The notes beneath the pieces were generated by a model that was given only the letters and a program-made list of their open reading frames with translations, had not been told where the DNA came from and did not search any database. This document shows, one piece after another, positions 15,748 through 17,724 of a stretch of DNA of 17,724 nt (position 1 is its first letter; every line of letters begins with the position of its first letter). The stretch is from Chloromonas sp. AAM2 (taxonomy: Eukaryota; Chlorophyta; Chlorophyceae; Chlamydomonadales; Chlamydomonadaceae), in assembly GCA_004335635.1 (NCBI GenBank), contig QAXH01005151.1:4178-21901 (forward strand). Reading direction: 5' to 3'. Position numbers and translations under genes: made by a program.

Positions 15748-16095
15748 TTATAGTCCAAATTTTGACATATCCATACCGGGAATACCTCCGCCGGGGATCA
15801 TCCCTTTGTACATTTCTTGCATTTTTTCTTTGGAAGCTTCTTCAGCTTTTTCCAGCGCTTTATTGACGCCGGCAACGATCAGGTCTTCCAGCATTTCTTT
15901 ATCCTGTGGATCTACTACATCGTCATCCATTTCAATGGAAACAATCTGCTTATTTCCGTTGGCTTTCACTTTCACCATGCCGCCACCGGCTTCCGCTTCC
16001 ACGATTACATCCTTCAGCCCTTCCTGGGCTTCCTGCATTTTCGATTGCATTTCCTGAATTTTACCGAACATATCGGCCATATTAAAATTGCTCAT
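15748..16095 (-). CDS. YbaB/EbfC nucleoid-associated protein
   Basis: The product has 115 residues, normal for the family. It has an N-terminal coiled-coil helix (MADMFGKIQEMQSKMQEAQE), the central strands DVIVEAEAGGGMVKVKANGNKQIVSIEMDD in part, and the DLIVAGVNKALEKAEE helix of the dimeric 'tweezer' fold, then a Gly/Met-rich tail (GMIPGGGIPGMDM). Family members bind DNA without strong sequence preference and are encoded between dnaX and recR in most bacteria, as here. Translation could instead start at the internal ATG five codons later (MADMFGK); the first ATG is kept because nothing argues against it. Confidence 0.95.
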   Translation of the reverse strand: MSNFNMADMFGKIQEMQSKMQEAQEGLKDVIVEAEAGGGMVKVKANGNKQIVSIEMDDDVVDPQDKEMLEDLIVAGVNKALEKAEEASKEKMQEMYKGMIPGGGIPGMDMSKFGL

Positions 16096-16178
16096 AATTC
16101 TGAATTAGGTTACTTATTTAATTGATAAACCATGGGCGATCAATACCTCACAGCGTTAATTATTTTAGCTATCAGCAG

Positions 16179-16231
16179 TCAGACTTCAACTTTCAGCCTG
16201 ATCTCGCTAACGGCTGAAAGCTGAAGTCTGA
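16179..16231. repeat. Strong intra-operon hairpin between dnaX and ybaB
   Basis: Nineteen-base arms CAGACTTCAACTTTCAGCC (16180-16198) and GGCTGAAAGCTGAAGTCTG (16212-16230) enclose a 13-base loop, with one extra T-A pair outside. The single mismatch becomes a G.U pair in mRNA of the operon strand. It begins 4 bases after the dnaX stop. No U-tract follows, so it may act on mRNA processing or attenuation rather than as a full terminator, or be a repeat element. Confidence 0.65.
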
Positions 16232-16235
16232 AAGC

Positions 16236-17724
16236 TCAATATTCCAGTTCCGCGCCAAATATTTCTACAATATCACGAATAATGGGGTCTTTTTGTTGTA
16301 TTTGTTTGAAGCGCTCATATACGCTCATAGGTTTGTTTTCATCTGATTGCTTTCCCACCGAGATGTTAAAACGCAGGAGGCTGCCCACACATTCCTTTAA
16401 TTTTTTTTGAAGATCTGTGGTTTGCTCGTCCAGCATTTTTTTTGCAAACTGATTATCACACTCTAAAAATAGTTCACCGCCTTTCACTTTTAACAGTTTT
16501 ACACGCTCCATCTGCAGATGCAAAAGCATGGGAAAATCTCCTTTCAGTGATTCCAGGTACTCCGGCCAGTTTTGTTCTACAAAATCCAGCGTAATTTTTT
16601 CAGGAAACTTTTGTTCCTCATTCTGCGGCGCAGATGCAGACTCAGTTTTTGATTGTGCAGATTTTGCCGTAGCCCGGGCTTTTTTGGCCAAACTGGTGGT
16701 CAGGGCCGGTGCCCCGATATCAAAGTCATCGTCTTCCTCATCAAGCTCTTCCTCAATAAAACTCGCTTCTTCTGCTTCAATCTCTTCATCGGGTTCGTCC
16801 ACTTTTTCCACCGCTTCAGGAGACTCATCATCTTCCCTTTCCAACTCAACTGTCTCAGCAGCTTTCGAATCTTGCCCATTTACGGTGTCCGTTTCTTCCG
16901 CTTTTGGTTCTTTTTTGGAGACGGATCCGTTTTGAGACCCATTTACGTGTCTACCGGAGTTTTTTTTTAAATCACGAAGTTCTGAAAGCAACTCGGCTAA
17001 ACGCTCGGTTCTTTCCATATGGATGAGCTTCAACAGCGTGATTTCAAATTGTATCCTGGGCTGACTTGCATCCTTTAATTTGAGTTGGGCTTCGCTGATG
17101 ATGTGCAGCATTCGCATTAAATCATCCCGCGAAAAGTTTTCTGCGGTCTGCAAATATCGCTTTTTGGTTTCATCCGATGCTTCCACCAAATACAGCTTCG
17201 AGGTCTCATGCGCGATGTACAGATTCCGAACATGCTCGGTTAATCCCAGCAAATATTCCTGAATATCGTATCCTTCCTGTAGCAGCGTGTTGATGAGTTC
17301 CAGTCCGCGATCGGCATCATGCTCTTTCACACAATCCATAAACTCAAATAAGCGATCGGTTCCTACTACATTAAGTGCTTGCAGTAATTCATTATGGGTA
17401 ATGGTCTCTCCGCAGAAAGCGATCGCCTGATCCATCAATCCAAGAGCGTCTCGTAAAGCTCCGTCTGCTTTTTTTGCAATGACGTGAAGCGATTCTTCAT
17501 CAATGGATATGTCTTCGTCAATAGCAATTTTTCGAAGACGCTGTACAATTTCGTCAACTGAAATGCGCTTGAAATCGAAGCGTTGAACGCGGGAGAGTAT
17601 AGTTGGCAGGACTTTGTGCGGCTCTGTAGTAGCAAAAATGAAAATGGCGTGTTCCGGAGGCTCTTCCAGCGTTTTCAACAGCGCATTAAAAGCTGTTTTA
17701 CTAAGCATGTGCACCTCATCCACA
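16236..17724 (-). CDS. dnaX: DNA polymerase III subunit tau/gamma, 5' end outside window
   Basis: This holds 495 codons; the N terminus (Walker A and zinc module) lies beyond the right edge. The first complete codon, GTG, is internal and is not a start. Residues here begin with Walker B DEVHML, then sensor 1 (FATTEPHKVLPTILSRVQRFDF, in part) and the sensor 2 region GALRDALGLMDQA (88-100). The clamp-loader collar domain III ends near residue 250. Then comes a low-complexity acidic linker (about 255-365) and a tau-specific tail (KITLDFVEQNWPEYL ... LRFNISVG). DnaX organises the replicase clamp loader. A run of nine A's (16960-16968) lies at the junction of domain III and the linker, with stops close behind in both other frames, so a shorter gamma form may be made by slippage. 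It leads the dnaX-ybaB-recR cluster. Confidence 0.95.
   Translation of the reverse strand, partial: VDEVHMLSKTAFNALLKTLEEPPEHAIFIFATTEPHKVLPTILSRVQRFDFKRISVDEIVQRLRKIAIDEDISIDEESLHVIAKKADGALRDALGLMDQAIAFCGETITHNELLQALNVVGTDRLFEFMDCVKEHDADRGLELINTLLQEGYDIQEYLLGLTEHVRNLYIAHETSKLYLVEASDETKKRYLQTAENFSRDDLMRMLHIISEAQLKLKDASQPRIQFEITLLKLIHMERTERLAELLSELRDLKKNSGRHVNGSQNGSVSKKEPKAEETDTVNGQDSKAAETVELEREDDESPEAVEKVDEPDEEIEAEEASFIEEELDEEDDDFDIGAPALTTSLAKKARATAKSAQSKTESASAPQNEEQKFPEKITLDFVEQNWPEYLESLKGDFPMLLHLQMERVKLLKVKGGELFLECDNQFAKKMLDEQTTDLQKKLKECVGSLLRFNISVGKQSDENKPMSVYERFKQIQQKDPIIRDIVEIFGAELEY
16946..16970 (-). promoter_or_regulatory. Candidate A9 slippage site in dnaX
   Basis: On the coding strand the frame reads TTA AAA AAA AAC TCC, nine A's in a row. 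One extra A, or a -1 ribosomal slip, gives Lys-Leu-Arg then TAG. One A fewer, or a +1 slip, gives Thr-Pro-Val-Asp-Thr then TAA. No Shine-Dalgarno-like stimulator and no strong stem-loop are seen nearby, which favours slippage during transcription, as known for the A9 run of Thermus dnaX. Confidence 0.55.

Noticed and set aside
16401..16443. Two A8 runs near the 3' end of dnaX as further slippage sites
   Set aside because: They lie inside the tau tail with no domain boundary, and at least one alternative frame stays open for about 16-25 codons, unlike the A9 site.
16528..16935. Rightward serine-rich frame
   Set aside because: It is the complement of the Glu/Asp-rich linker of DnaX, which gives poly-Ser in antisense.
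16952..16963. Ordinary E. coli-type -1 frameshift signal in dnaX
   Set aside because: The A AAA AAG heptamer, the upstream Shine-Dalgarno-like stimulator and a strong downstream hairpin are all missing; transcriptional slippage fits better.

Overview
The window looks like chromosomal DNA from a free-living, moderate-GC bacterium of the Bacteroidota/Balneolota/Rhodothermota assemblage. The reasons are the mix of large secreted peptidases, a CBM9-like/DUF5916 outer-membrane protein, a COG2509 flavoprotein and a PDDEXK_3 (GxxExxY) gene, weak or absent Shine-Dalgarno sequences, and two TAnnTTTG-type promoter boxes. The phylum is inferred from protein character, not from a search.

Layout. A 5' fragment of an Nramp-type transporter gene runs leftward off the left edge. 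Across a divergent gap holding a two-hairpin REP-like element, three rightward genes follow: a secreted M14 carboxypeptidase, a CNNM/CBS membrane protein and a secreted tricorn-like S41 protease. A strong terminator ends each peptidase gene. After a 535-base gap with palindromes comes a COG2509 FAD-dependent oxidoreductase, possibly read from a leaderless mRNA. It converges on a leftward block across a gap with three more hairpins. The leftward block is, in transcription order, dnaX (5' end cut off by the window), ybaB/ebfC, recR, a decayed GxxExxY gene, a secreted M1 metallopeptidase and a DUF5916 outer-membrane protein.

Functional themes. dnaX-ybaB-recR is the widely conserved replication/repair cluster (clamp-loader subunit, nucleoid-associated protein, RecFOR-pathway protein). 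The secreted M14, S41 and M1 enzymes suggest peptide breakdown in the envelope or outside the cell. Archaeal tricorn works with M1 aminopeptidase factors, but cooperation here is only an inference.

Most notable signals. (1) The GxxExxY remnant lies between inverted copies of an AACCGCAAAG-type repeat with a third copy next to it, so the unit looks like a small mobile or repeat-associated cassette that is now broken. (2) dnaX carries a run of nine A's at the end of clamp-loader domain III, with a stop almost at once in both alternative frames, suggesting a slippage-made short gamma form. (3) Almost every intergenic gap holds a different palindromic element. (4) The Nramp-like protein has GVSH where the canonical DPGN metal-binding motif should be. 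No rRNA, tRNA, CRISPR array, transposase gene or prophage gene was seen.
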